In this document: positions 7,654 to 15,549 of the stretch, one piece after another
Layout of the letters: each line of letters opens with the position of its first letter
Numbering within the stretch: the stretch's first letter is position 1
Notes under the pieces: generated by a model
The model's database searches: none
Told to the model about the DNA's origin: nothing
The model's input: only the letters and a program-made list of their open reading frames with translations
Program-made: the position numbers and the translations under genes
DNA from: DASSNR01 sp036278935
Lineage (GTDB): Bacteria; Gemmatimonadota; Gemmatimonadetes; Gemmatimonadales; Gemmatimonadaceae
Direction of reading: 5' to 3'
Assembly (NCBI GenBank): GCA_036278935.1
Contig: DASUKA010000096.1
Coordinates: 1 to 21,332, forward strand
Length of the DNA stretch: 21,332 bases

Positions 7654-9071
7654 CACTCGTAGCGGAGACATTCAACGGGATCCTGCCGCGCCGCACGCCA
7701 CGCCGGGACGATCCCGAACACCAGCCCCACGGAGATGGATACTCCGAAGGCCACGATCACCGAGAGAGAGGAGACGACCGAATGGATGCCCGCGATCCGC
7801 TGGATCGCGTAGCTGAGTCCCGTGCCGGCTATGATGCCCGCCACGCCGCCGGCGAGGCTGATCATCACCGCCTCACTCAGGAACTGCGCAAGGATGTCGC
7901 GCTGACTGGCGCCCACCGCGCGCCGCACGCCGATCTCGCGGATGCGCTCCAGGATGGACGCCAGCATGATGTTCATGATCCCGATCCCACCCACCACGAG
8001 CGAGATGGAGGCGATGGAGCCGAGCACGATATTGAAGATCGTCTTGGTGCGCTGCTCCTGCTTGAGCAACAGCTCGGGCACGGTGATCTGAAAGTCCACC
8101 ACTTTGTTATGGCGCCGCGTGAGCATGCGGCGCACCACCTCCGCCACACCGGGCACGTGGCTGGCGTCGTCCACGCCGACGATGATGCGGTCGAGCTGAT
8201 TGGGGTTCTTGCGCTCCGCCTGCGCCTTGTCGTCGCCGCTGGAGCTGTTGTCGTCGGAGCTGCCGCCGATGATCACGACGCCGGATGATGCCCGCGCGGC
8301 GCTCTTGATGTCGCGCTCCGTGACTTCTGCGCGGTTGCGGTAGCGCACGAGCATGGTAGAGAGTGGAACGTACACGTCCATGTTCGCATCACGAATGCCG
8401 AGGCGGGCCGCCGTCTCGCCCGGAATGCGGCGGTCCTTCAGCACACCAACCACGGTGAGCCACACGTTCCCCACCTTCACCGGGTGGCCCAGCGGCTGCT
8501 CGGTCGTGAAGAAGCGCGTCTTCACGCCATAGCCGATGATGGCCACGGGAGCCGCGTGCTCCACCTGCTCCGGCGTGAAGTGCGCGCCGGTCTGCAGCTC
8601 GAGGTTGAGCAGCCGGAAGTACGACGTGTCCACCCCCACCACCCGCGCCGAGCGGCGGTGTCCCTCGCGTGTCACGTGCGTCTGCAACACCACCTCGCCG
8701 CTCGTGGCCTCCACCGCGGGAACTTCCTGCGCGATGCTCGCCGCATCGCGCGCCGTGAGCCCCGGGGTGAACCGCTTCGGCTGCTTCTCATCCTGGTCCT
8801 GATTCGTGACCTTCCCCTCCTTCTGTTCCACGATCGGCGTGACGATCACGTTGTTCGTGCCCAGCAGGCGCATCTGCTCCAGAATCTCCTGCTTGGCGCC
8901 ATTGCCGATGGCGAGCATGGCAATGACCGATGCGACGCCGAAGAGAATGCCGAGCGACGTGAGCGCGGCGCGCAGCGTGTTGTGCGACACCGCCTCGACG
9001 GCGGTGCGAAGGCTGAACGCCACCTGGGCGATGAAACCGGCCCTGGGCGGTGTGGAATGCTCGGACGGCAT
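7653..9071 (-). CDS. MacB/FtsX-type ABC transporter permease (no ATPase domain)
   Basis: 472 residues with the MacB plan. A first membrane helix (about 34-55, in ALTSLGILFGVASVIAML) is followed by a large periplasmic domain and then three more helices near 345-370, 399-423 and 435-455. The cytoplasmic loop SILERIREIGVRRAVGAS after helix 2 and the ending PAWRAARQDPVECLRYE are diagnostic of the FtsX/MacB family. Such permeases do not form a channel; they pass movement from cytoplasmic ATP hydrolysis to the periplasm, driving extrusion through a TolC duct. A flexible Ser/Asp-rich insert (about residues 268-292) sits in the periplasmic domain. It lies 9 bases after the adaptor gene and overlaps the tolC-like gene by one base, so the three form one operon. 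The partner ATP-binding protein is not encoded next to it. Confidence 0.9.
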   Translation of the reverse strand: MPSEHSTPPRAGFIAQVAFSLRTAVEAVSHNTLRAALTSLGILFGVASVIAMLAIGNGAKQEILEQMRLLGTNNVIVTPIVEQKEGKVTNQDQDEKQPKRFTPGLTARDAASIAQEVPAVEATSGEVVLQTHVTREGHRRSARVVGVDTSYFRLLNLELQTGAHFTPEQVEHAAPVAIIGYGVKTRFFTTEQPLGHPVKVGNVWLTVVGVLKDRRIPGETAARLGIRDANMDVYVPLSTMLVRYRNRAEVTERDIKSAARASSGVVIIGGSSDDNSSSGDDKAQAERKNPNQLDRIIVGVDDASHVPGVAEVVRRMLTRRHNKVVDFQITVPELLLKQEQRTKTIFNIVLGSIASISLVVGGIGIMNIMLASILERIREIGVRRAVGASQRDILAQFLSEAVMISLAGGVAGIIAGTGLSYAIQRIAGIHSVVSSLSVIVAFGVSISVGLVFGIVPAWRAARQDPVECLRYE

Positions 9072-9080
9072 GCGGCGCGC

Positions 9081-10430
9081 TCAGCGAGCGGAGGAATCCC
9101 GCTTGGCGGGCGCGATGCGCGTGCTGTCCGGCGCGTCCGTACCGGGCGCGGCCGTGCGCTTGGGCGCGCTGGCCGCCAGGTGCTCCACCGGCAGCTGGTC
9201 GGCATTGGCGGGCACGGAGAGCAGCACCTGATCGCCCTCCGCGAGGCCGCGGCGGACGACGATGTCGTTGTCGTTCATCACGCCGGTTTCGACTTGCTGC
9301 CGCACCACACGGCCGCCGTCCTTCTTGAACACGTAGGGCGTGGTGCCTTCGATGGACACCGCCTCGAGCGGGACGAAGAGCGCGTTGGGCACAGTGGCCG
9401 TCTCGATCGCGTTGGAAGTGGTCATCCCGGGGCGAAGCGTGGTGTCGGACTGATCCACCGCGATCTTCACCTCGAACACTTTGGCGTCGGAGTTGGGACG
9501 CTGCTCGCCGACGTTGGCCACGTTGGTCACCTTACCGGTGAGCTGCTTCGCGGGATCCGCATCCAGACCGAGTGTCACGTGCTGCCCGACCGCCACCTTG
9601 CGGACGTCGACCTCGTTCACGTAGGTGACGGACTCCATATGGCGCAGATCGGGGAGCGTGGCCACTTCGGGATCGAAGGCGTTGATCTGATCGCCCTGTC
9701 CGATTTTCTGTCCCTGCCAGTCGCGGAGGTAGATGACCATCCCCGGTGCGGGCGCGCGGATGGTGAAGCCCTGCATGGCGGTCTCGGCGATCTGGAGCTT
9801 GTTCTTCTGCTGCGCCAGCTCCGCGCCGGCCTCCCGCATCTGCGCCACGGCCTGTTTGGTCTTCGTGACGTAATCGGTCTTGGCCTGCGCCAGCGTACGC
9901 CGTGCCTGCTCGAGGTCGATCTCGACCTGTCGCTTGATCGACGGGGCCTCGTACGTCGACTGGTCCTTTGCGATCTGCTTCTGCTCTTCGTCGAGCGAGT
10001 CCTTGACGATCGTCTGGCGCGCTTCGGAGAGGTTCAGCGCCGAGTCGAGTTGCGCCTTGGTGTACTCGGCGTCGGCCTTCTGCACGGCGAGCTGGTCGTC
10101 AGCGATCTTGCCGGCGATGGTCGAACGGTCGAGCTGCGCCACCACGTCACCCTTCTTCACGACCGTCCCCTCCGGGATGATGGAGGTGATCTTGATCTGA
10201 TACACCTGCGCCTGCATCGCGCCAGCGGGCCCGAGGATCTTCACCGAGTGCTGGGCCTGAAGCTCACCGGAGGTAGTCACGCTGACGTGGAATGTCCCGC
10301 GCTTGACATGTGCGGTAATGGCATCGCTGACGGATGCACCGGACGGGGCGAAGTACCATGCGAGGGAGCCGCCGAGGATGAGGACGACGGCGAGCGGCAC
10401 GAGCCAGCGACTGCGGAGCAGGCGAGTCAT
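9081..10430 (-). CDS. HlyD/MacA-family periplasmic adaptor (membrane fusion protein)
   Basis: 449 residues. One N-terminal membrane anchor (about 9-27, LVPLAVVLILGGSLAWYF) is followed by a beta-barrel/lipoyl half-motif (GTFHVSVTTSGELQAQHSV), a long charged coiled-coil hairpin (about 115-225, with repeated Gln/Lys/Ala-rich heptads), the second lipoyl half (MQGFTIRAPAPGMVIYL) and beta-barrel/membrane-proximal domains (LRPGMTTSNAIETATVPNALFVPLEAV). The last 35 residues are Ala/Pro/Ser-rich and probably disordered. The adaptor bridges the inner-membrane permease and the TolC duct. First gene of the operon; the upstream 309-base gap should hold the promoter. Its hairpin is long, as in HlyD/MacA rather than short RND adaptors. 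Confidence 0.9.
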   Translation of the reverse strand: MTRLLRSRWLVPLAVVLILGGSLAWYFAPSGASVSDAITAHVKRGTFHVSVTTSGELQAQHSVKILGPAGAMQAQVYQIKITSIIPEGTVVKKGDVVAQLDRSTIAGKIADDQLAVQKADAEYTKAQLDSALNLSEARQTIVKDSLDEEQKQIAKDQSTYEAPSIKRQVEIDLEQARRTLAQAKTDYVTKTKQAVAQMREAGAELAQQKNKLQIAETAMQGFTIRAPAPGMVIYLRDWQGQKIGQGDQINAFDPEVATLPDLRHMESVTYVNEVDVRKVAVGQHVTLGLDADPAKQLTGKVTNVANVGEQRPNSDAKVFEVKIAVDQSDTTLRPGMTTSNAIETATVPNALFVPLEAVSIEGTTPYVFKKDGGRVVRQQVETGVMNDNDIVVRRGLAEGDQVLLSVPANADQLPVEHLAASAPKRTAAPGTDAPDSTRIAPAKRDSSAR

Positions 10431-10739
10431 CTCTGGGTCCGCGTAAGAAGTTGTCGTGCTCCAGCCCGCGCGCGGGGCGTGCAGGGGAGTACCGCAATAT
10501 CCAGAAGTGCTAAGGCCGAGCGCAAGGCGCGCAACGCCGCGCGCGAGCGCCCGTCAGTGCGACGATCGATGACGATACCGAGTGACAGCTCTACGCCGTT
10601 GGACACCGGGTGGTTTCGGAGGGTTGCCGGGGGCCGCAGCAGGGGGCAGCTCCGCCTCTTGTCCGTCGGTTCTCATCTGTTGCCTCTCGCCCATCGCCGT
10701 CCGCGACAGACGATCGCGCCCTCACGTCGAGCCCACGTA
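10431..10739. other. Intergenic region upstream of the export operon (309 bases)
   Basis: No gene seen. It should carry the minus-strand promoter for the adaptor-permease-TolC operon. The best candidate I can find on the minus strand is TTGCGC, 18 bases, then GATATT (roughly 10494-10523). It matches the consensus only 3 and 4 of 6, so confidence is low. A GC-rich inverted stretch (around 10525-10550) is present. Also holds the 3' flank of the next minus-strand gene, without an obvious terminator. Confidence 0.4.
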
Positions 10740-11600
10740 TCAGCGTGAGCCGCCGCGCGACCAGAGGACGAGGGTGCCGCACTCGGCGTTGCCGCTGCGG
10801 AATTCGACGGGGGTGGCAGATGGCGTGGCATAGAACTCCACGCCCTCCAAGCTTCCAGGTTTGAAGTCGTTGATGTCGGGCGGTGGGTCCATGATTGGAT
10901 CCGCACGGCCACCTTCGTAGATCCGCACACCGTCCAGATAAATCTGTACCAAACAAGGTACGGGCTGGTGGATGAAGGCCTCTGGCGCTTGCTGCTCTCG
11001 ATTCATGAGGTACGTGGTCCGGCCGTCACCGGCTCGGGTAGGCATGAGCTCGGCACTCAGTTGGCGCAGCACATCCGAGAACTTCCGGCCCTGGTCGTGG
11101 TCCAACTGGGCGCGGGTGAGAAAACGCCCCGTCCCTTTGGCCCGCCGCCGCTCGAAGCCCAGCATGCGCGGCTCGACAGCCGAATGCCCGGTGACGGTCA
11201 CCCCAGGCAGCGCCACCGCGGATGCACCCAGCTGGAAGACTCGTGTCGTTGTATCGCTCGGCGTGACGAGGATGATGGCGTCAAACTCTGCATAGCCGAG
11301 CCGCCGAATGCGCAAGCGATAGGTCGTCCCGGTGAGTCCATCAATATCGAAACGACCCGCCGAGTCGGTGCGGGCGGAATCTCGCGCTGTCACCCCCCGC
11401 ATTCCGGTGACAACGACGACCGCATTGCCCAGCGGCTGGTGCGTGGCCTCCGCGACCACCTGCCCAACGAGCGCTGCCGTGGTCGGCGCGCGGGCGAGCA
11501 ACGTCTGCTGCGCGCGAGCGGGCGGGACAGCACACAGCAGATTCGCGAGGATCAGGACAGTCGCGGATCCCATGCACCAGTCACACGCATGATCGCCCAT
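10740..11600 (-). CDS. Secreted protein with carboxypeptidase-regulatory-like domain and TonB-plug-like domain
   Basis: 286 residues from the chosen ATG. A signal peptide (helix in SATVLILANLL, cleavage after ARA at residue 30) precedes a CarboxypepD_reg-type beta-sandwich (about 43-125: LVGQVVAEATHQPLGNAVV, then GRFDIDGLTGTTYRLRIRRL). The second half resembles a TonB-receptor plug: GRFLTRAQLDHDQGRKFSDV, CLVQIYLDGVRIYEGG, SLEGVEFYATPSATPVEF and CGTLVLWSRGG. There is no beta-barrel, so it cannot be a complete receptor. Plug-only proteins of this form are common in Gemmatimonadota-like genomes; their role (surface display, ligand binding or signalling) is not established. Cys216 and Cys274 could pair. 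The start at 11600 has GAGGGCACGGAG before it; an upstream in-frame ATG at 11684 gives an Arg-rich leader and is less likely. Confidence 0.75.
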   Translation of the reverse strand: MGDHACDWCMGSATVLILANLLCAVPPARAQQTLLARAPTTAALVGQVVAEATHQPLGNAVVVVTGMRGVTARDSARTDSAGRFDIDGLTGTTYRLRIRRLGYAEFDAIILVTPSDTTTRVFQLGASAVALPGVTVTGHSAVEPRMLGFERRRAKGTGRFLTRAQLDHDQGRKFSDVLRQLSAELMPTRAGDGRTTYLMNREQQAPEAFIHQPVPCLVQIYLDGVRIYEGGRADPIMDPPPDINDFKPGSLEGVEFYATPSATPVEFRSGNAECGTLVLWSRGGSR

Positions 11601-11915
11601 CTCCGTGCCCTCCGCCACGCGCCCGTCACGGCAGCGCTGGCGAGAACCATCCCGTCGAGCGCCTGCCGGGCGGCGGCGTACCAACGGTTCGTACGAATGG
11701 GGCTGCTTCCGACACGTTACGCGATCACGACGAACGGCGCAACCGCACCCGGGCAGTGGGTCAGTAGGTCAGCGGGTCAGTGGGTCAGAAGGGCCCGGAG
11801 GGTGTGAGGCCATCTCGCCGTCCAAGCTGTTCCTGACCAACTGACTCACTGATAAACTGACCCACTTCTCCTGACTCGCCGGCATGAACGGTCGCCTCGG
11901 CGCATCGACACCGCC
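11601..11915. other. Intergenic region with a period-8 inverted repeat (315 bases)
   Basis: No gene seen. It holds the 5' flank of the minus-strand plug-like gene (no convincing promoter found), a perfect 10-bp palindrome TTCGTACGAA at 11688-11697 that could be a protein-binding site, and the inverted period-8 array at 11754-11865, listed separately, which lies downstream of the tautomerase stop. Confidence 0.6.
11754..11865. repeat. Inverted arrays of an 8-base unit (consensus GTGGGTCA), potential 38-bp imperfect hairpin
   Basis: Four consecutive octamers of form GYRGGTCA run from 11756 to 11787. Four reverse-complement octamers (TGACCCAC type) run from 11834 to 11865. Aligning 38 bases of one arm with the reverse complement of the other gives 30 matches, so the DNA or RNA could fold into a long stem with a loop of about 40 bases. 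It begins about 50 bases after the stop of the minus-strand tautomerase gene, so a role in transcript end formation is possible. The same unit recurs at 18903-18926. Confidence 0.8.
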
Positions 11916-12314
11916 TCAGTGCTGGTGCGGTTGACTCAGCAGGTGGCCGCCCACCGCCAGGTCATCCTCCCCGTACTCCCGGAAGAGAATCTTGATGCAC
12001 CGTCGCTCCTCGTCTGGCAGCCGGAAATACTCGGCGAGGAGCTTGGTCAGGTCGTGCGCGAGCAGCACGCGCCGCTCCAGGGTGAGATGCCGGTCGCTGA
12101 TGTCCACGCGCAGATCGGTCGCGCCTCCGTCGGACGCCAGCCGGCCACCCACCGCGACATTCGAGGCGTCAGTGGCGACGAAGTGGATGGTGGTCCGCGC
12201 GCGATGCACCTCGGGATGCGGCAGCGTGGCGACCAACTCGTCGGTGAGCTTCGCGGCGAGCTCGCGCTTGCGCTCCAGCGGGAGCTCGGCGGAGTACAGG
12301 CACAGGTAGGGCAC
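11916..12314 (-). CDS. Tautomerase-superfamily protein with two fused beta-alpha-beta repeats
   Basis: 132 residues, GTG start. After removal of the initiator Met the chain begins Pro-Tyr-Leu-Cys, and an N-terminal proline is the catalytic base of the 4-oxalocrotonate tautomerase/MIF superfamily. Two halves of similar design are visible. Residues 1-62 end in SNVAVGGRLAS and residues 66-127 end in DDLAVGGHLLS; each has strand, helix (ELPLERKRELAAKL; LERRVLLAHDLTKLL) and strand. This fits the fused-dimer branch (MIF, cis-CaaD type), in which only the first half keeps the proline. The substrate is unknown; these enzymes catalyse keto-enol tautomerisation, decarboxylation or dehalogenation in the cytoplasm. 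A longer frame to 12473 would bury the proline, so it was rejected; a GGAGG just before the GTG supports the choice. Divergent from padR. Confidence 0.8.
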   Translation of the reverse strand: MPYLCLYSAELPLERKRELAAKLTDELVATLPHPEVHRARTTIHFVATDASNVAVGGRLASDGGATDLRVDISDRHLTLERRVLLAHDLTKLLAEYFRLPDEERRCIKILFREYGEDDLAVGGHLLSQPHQH

Positions 12315-12318
12315 GGGG

Positions 12319-12323
12319 CCTCC
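12319..12323 (-). promoter_or_regulatory. Ribosome binding site deciding the tautomerase GTG start
   Basis: On the minus strand GGAGG lies four bases before GTG at 12314. It places proline directly after the initiator Met, as required for the family's catalytic N-terminal proline. Confidence 0.75.
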
Positions 12324-12478
12324 GAGCGTAAAGGTCCGATGACGGGAAACGACAACGGTCCGCCAGCGGCATCTTGCAACGCTCGTGCGCGCACGGCGGC
12401 AGGGAGGGCATGCATGCCGTCGCCGAGCGGCTGGAACGCCGCGTGCGCCGCCCGGGCGCCGTGCCGCCGCCACTTACC

Positions 12479-12507
12479 TTGAAACCTTAGGGCAATAGCG
12501 ATAGTCT
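12479..12507 (+). promoter_or_regulatory. Candidate padR-ADOP promoter
   Basis: TTGAAA (12479-12484), a 17-base spacer, then TAGTCT (12502-12507), about 30 bases before the padR ATG. The -35 matches 5 of 6, the -10 only 3 of 6. The stretch from 12479 to 12524 is markedly AT-richer than its surroundings, which supports a promoter. Confidence 0.45.
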
Positions 12508-12524
12508 AACCTAACAACCTTAGG
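12483..12524 (+). promoter_or_regulatory. Repeated AACCTTAGG element, possible PadR operator
   Basis: AACCTTAGG occurs at 12483-12491 and again at 12516-12524, starts 33 bases apart (about three helical turns). The core CCTTAGG is a near-palindrome around its centre. The first copy touches the candidate -35 box and the second lies just after the -10, so a dimeric regulator on both would cover the promoter. PadR proteins often repress their own operon; assignment to PadR is inference. Confidence 0.4.
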
Positions 12525-12538
12525 CCTTCGGAGCCCTC

Positions 12539-12880
12539 ATGCGACCACGGGACCTGGATCTCCTGCGCGGCACCCTCGACCTGCTCATCCTCAAGACGCT
12601 CTCATGGGGACCGATGCATGGCCTCGCCGTGCTCCGCTGGATCGAGCAGACCACCCACGAGCGCCTGCAGATCGAGGAGGGCGCGCTCTATCCCGCGCTG
12701 CACCGGCTGGAGCGGAAGGGGTGGCTGGGCGCCCGATGGGGCTTTACGGAAAACAACCGCAAGGCCAAGTACTACCGGCTCACGCCTGCGGGGCGAAAGG
12801 CGCTCGCGGCCGAGCTGTCCAAGTGGTCCCGCTACACGGAGGCCATGCAACTGGTCATCTCGGCCGAGGTGGCACAATGA
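12539..12880 (+). CDS. PadR family transcriptional regulator
   Basis: 113 residues, nearly all winged helix-turn-helix. LDLLILKTLSWGPMHGLAVL is the first helix pair, LQIEEGALYPALHRLERKGW is the recognition helix with the PadR signature, WGFTENNRKAKYYRLTPAG is the wing, and a C-terminal helix (ALAAELSKWSRYTEAM) serves for dimerisation. This short form (PadR subfamily 2-like) usually pairs with a downstream ADOP/FtsX permease. That is the case here: its stop overlaps the permease start as ATGA (12877-12880). GGAG six bases before the ATG supports the start. It probably represses the operon and may respond to a small hydrophobic effector or to membrane stress; the effector is unknown. Confidence 0.92.
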   Translation: MRPRDLDLLRGTLDLLILKTLSWGPMHGLAVLRWIEQTTHERLQIEEGALYPALHRLERKGWLGARWGFTENNRKAKYYRLTPAGRKALAAELSKWSRYTEAMQLVISAEVAQ

Positions 12881-15549
12881 GTCGCGGCGAAGAGCGCTGG
12901 CCCGGCCTCCGGCGCGTCTTCCGGCTGCCCCTCGGGCAGCGCGGCGTGGCGCGCGACGTCGACGAGGAGCTCCGCTTCCATCTGGAGGAGCGCATCGAGG
13001 AGCTGCTGGCCGGCGGGATGCCGCGCGCACAAGCGGAAGCGGAGGTGCGCCATCGCTTCGGCGATATGGGCCGCATCGGGGCTGAACTGGCTTCCATCGA
13101 CCGGGGCACCGAGCGGCATCGCGCGCGCGCGGAGTGGCTGGGCGATCTCGGCCGCGATATGCGCTACGCCGTGCGCGGAATGCGGGCGCGGCCGCTGGTG
13201 GCGACGATTATCATCGTCACACTGGCGCTGGGCATCGGCGCCAATACGGCCATCTTCAGCGTGGTCTACAGCGTGCTGCTGCGCCCGCTCCCCTACGCGC
13301 ACGCGGATCGGCTCATACAGCTCCGCGAGCGGAACGGGCCGAAGGATACCCAGGGAATGGTCGTCACCGCCGGGAACCTCGCTACCTGGGAACAGCGTGC
13401 CCGTGGCTTCGCGATGTTCGGTGCGTACACGTACGGCGGCTTCACGCTCACAGGCGTCGGGAATGCGCAGTCCGTCTCTGCGCTGCGGGCGTCGGCGAGC
13501 TACTGGAAGACCCTCTACATTCCGCCGGTGCTCGGCCGGTATTTCAACGCGAGCGAAGACCGGGCCGGCGCGCCGCACGTGGTCGTCCTCTCCCACGCCT
13601 TCTGGGAGTCGACCTTCGGCGGCGATCCGCACGTGCTCGGCCGCGCCCTCACGCTCAGTGGAACGCCGTATACGGTCATTGGCGTGGCGCCCGCGGCATA
13701 CGAGCTCGGCTTGCAGGCGCGGGACCTCTGGGTGCCGCTGGCGCTCCCACCGTCCGCGCTCACCAACCATGGCGATCATGAGCTGACCGTCGTCGGGATG
13801 CTGCGCGAGGGAGTCTCGCAGGAACAGGCGGTCGCGGACCTCACGCGCATCGAGATGGCGCTGGCGGCGCGGTATCCACACTCGTATTTCGACGGGCACA
13901 TCATCGCCACGCCGCTCCGCGACTGGGTGGTGGGATCCGTGCGCCCACTGCTTCTCATCCTGCTCGGCGCGGTGGGGCTGGTGCTCCTCATCGCCTGCGC
14001 GAACGTCACGAGTCTTCTGCTGGCCCGCGCGGCATCACGTGAAAAGGAGATGGCGATCCGCCGTGCCCTTGGCGCCGGCGGCGGGCGCCTCGTGACCCAG
14101 ATGCTGGCCGAGAGCCTGCTGCTCGCCATCGTGGGGGCGGTGGTGGGGCTGGGCGTCGCCTGGGCGGGCGTGCGATTCCTGGTGATGCGGAGCCCGCTGG
14201 GTGGGCCACGGCTGCACGGTGCCGCTATCAATGGGCCGGTGCTGGCATTCACCGCCGGGCTGGCCGTGCTGTGCGGCATCATTTTCGGCGTGTATCCGGC
14301 GCTCGGCGCCGCGCGCGTGGCGCTGCAGCAAACGCTGCGGGAAGGGTGGCGCGAATCCGGCGGCGTGGTGCGGGTGCGGTTCCGCGCAGCGCTCGTAGTG
14401 GGCGAGGTGGCGCTCGCGCTCGTGCTGCTGGTGGGTGCAGGGCTGCTCGTGCGCAGCGCCATCCGGTTGCAACACGTACCGCCCGGCTTCGACCCGCACA
14501 ATCTACTGGTCGTCCGGACGGGCGGGATGCCGGAGGTGCGTTATCCGTCGGATGCCAGCGTTCTGGACGCATACCGGCGAATCAACACGGCGGTGGCCGC
14601 GCTGCCCGGTGTGCGCTCCGCGGCGCTGGTGAACCTCATCCCCATCGGAACGAGCGGTACTGATTGCAGCGTGCGACCGGAGGGCACCGCGCCGGACGAG
14701 GGTAGCACCGTGGTCGCCAATTACCGAAGCGCCACCGGGAACTACTTCGCGACCATGGGCATCCCGCTGCTTGCCGGGCGCACATTCACGGACGCCGATG
14801 CCGCGGACGCGCCTGGCGTCGTCGTGATCAACCGCGACCTGGGACATCGCCTGTTCGGTGATGCGAATCCGGTCGGGAAGCGTGTGCATCCCTGCGGCGA
14901 CACCACCTCTGCCGGCCTCGAGGTGGTGGGCGTGATTGGCGACGTGCGGGCCAACGGACTGGACGCCCCCATCCGCGACGAGATGTATTTCCCGAACACG
15001 CAGCTCGTCCGCCGCGGCATGACGCTGGTTGTCCGCGGCGACGTGCGCGCTGCCACCCTCACGCCGGCCATCCGCCGGATCGTCGCGCGTGCGGATCCGT
15101 TGCTCGCGGTGAGCGCCATCACCATGGACGACATTATCGGACGCACGCTTGCCCCCTCACGCTTCAGCTCGACGCTCCTGCTCCTGCTCGGCGCAACCGG
15201 GCTGACGCTCGCCGTGGTGGGGATCTATGGCGTCATTGCCTACCTGGTGGCGCAGCGCACGCGCGAGATCGGCATCCGGATGGCGCTCGGCGCGGACAGC
15301 CGGCGCGTGCTCGCGATGGTCGTACGGGAAGGACTGGTGCTCGCCGCGCTCGGCGTCGCCATCGGCCTGGCCGTGGCCTGGGTGGCCACGCGGTGGCTGG
15401 CGAGCCTGCTCTACGGGGTGAGCGCGCACGATCCGTTGAGCTTCGCCGTGGCCGGCGCGATCCTGCTGCTGGTGGCGCTGGCCGCCAGCTGGGTTCCCGC
15501 CCGCCGGGCAACGCAGGTGGACCCGACGCTGGCGCTGCGCAGCGAATGA
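12877..15549 (+). CDS. ADOP family permease (duplicated FtsX/MacB-type ABC permease)
   Basis: 890 residues. A cytoplasmic prefix (about 20-75; ARDVDEELRFHLEERIEELL, then AQAEAEVRHRFGD) is the permease-prefix domain typical of 'acidobacterial duplicated orphan permeases'. Two MacB-like halves follow. The first has a helix at about 109-135 (IIIVTLALGIGANTAIFSVV), a periplasmic domain and helices near 358-384, 410-436 and 454-478. The second begins with a helix at 505-528, a second periplasmic domain and helices near 767-793, 821-842 and 855-877. Both halves carry the cytoplasmic loop motif (EKEMAIRRALGAGG and TREIGIRMALGADS), and the protein ends PARRATQVDPTLALRSE. No ATPase domain is present, as usual for ADOPs. 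Suggested roles include peptide or lipid efflux and envelope stress; none is proven. The start is fixed by the ATGA overlap with padR. Confidence 0.93.
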   Translation: MSRGEERWPGLRRVFRLPLGQRGVARDVDEELRFHLEERIEELLAGGMPRAQAEAEVRHRFGDMGRIGAELASIDRGTERHRARAEWLGDLGRDMRYAVRGMRARPLVATIIIVTLALGIGANTAIFSVVYSVLLRPLPYAHADRLIQLRERNGPKDTQGMVVTAGNLATWEQRARGFAMFGAYTYGGFTLTGVGNAQSVSALRASASYWKTLYIPPVLGRYFNASEDRAGAPHVVVLSHAFWESTFGGDPHVLGRALTLSGTPYTVIGVAPAAYELGLQARDLWVPLALPPSALTNHGDHELTVVGMLREGVSQEQAVADLTRIEMALAARYPHSYFDGHIIATPLRDWVVGSVRPLLLILLGAVGLVLLIACANVTSLLLARAASREKEMAIRRALGAGGGRLVTQMLAESLLLAIVGAVVGLGVAWAGVRFLVMRSPLGGPRLHGAAINGPVLAFTAGLAVLCGIIFGVYPALGAARVALQQTLREGWRESGGVVRVRFRAALVVGEVALALVLLVGAGLLVRSAIRLQHVPPGFDPHNLLVVRTGGMPEVRYPSDASVLDAYRRINTAVAALPGVRSAALVNLIPIGTSGTDCSVRPEGTAPDEGSTVVANYRSATGNYFATMGIPLLAGRTFTDADAADAPGVVVINRDLGHRLFGDANPVGKRVHPCGDTTSAGLEVVGVIGDVRANGLDAPIRDEMYFPNTQLVRRGMTLVVRGDVRAATLTPAIRRIVARADPLLAVSAITMDDIIGRTLAPSRFSSTLLLLLGATGLTLAVVGIYGVIAYLVAQRTREIGIRMALGADSRRVLAMVVREGLVLAALGVAIGLAVAWVATRWLASLLYGVSAHDPLSFAVAGAILLLVALAASWVPARRATQVDPTLALRSE

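Noticed and set aside
8484..10748. A 754-codon open frame on the + strand
   Set aside because: It lies antisense to the adaptor and permease genes, is rich in Arg/His/Asp low-complexity sequence with no domain, and arises from the high GC3 of the real minus-strand genes.
11754..11865. Transposon ends or attachment site
   Set aside because: Arms face each other with only about 40 bases between, there is no transposase or integrase gene and no flanking target duplication; the pattern is tandem units rather than terminal inverted repeats.
12407..12418. Palindrome GGCATGCATGCC in the padR-tautomerase gap
   Set aside because: A single short palindrome in a GC-rich gap, not placed at a recognisable promoter; too little evidence for an operator.
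12315..12473. Upstream extension of the tautomerase gene
   Set aside because: It would bury the catalytic proline; the GTG with GGAGG is the better start.
12604..12876. 5' extension of the ADOP frame into padR
   Set aside because: The longer frame overlaps nearly all of padR in another phase and reads as Arg-rich nonsense; the ATGA overlap at 12877 is the natural start.
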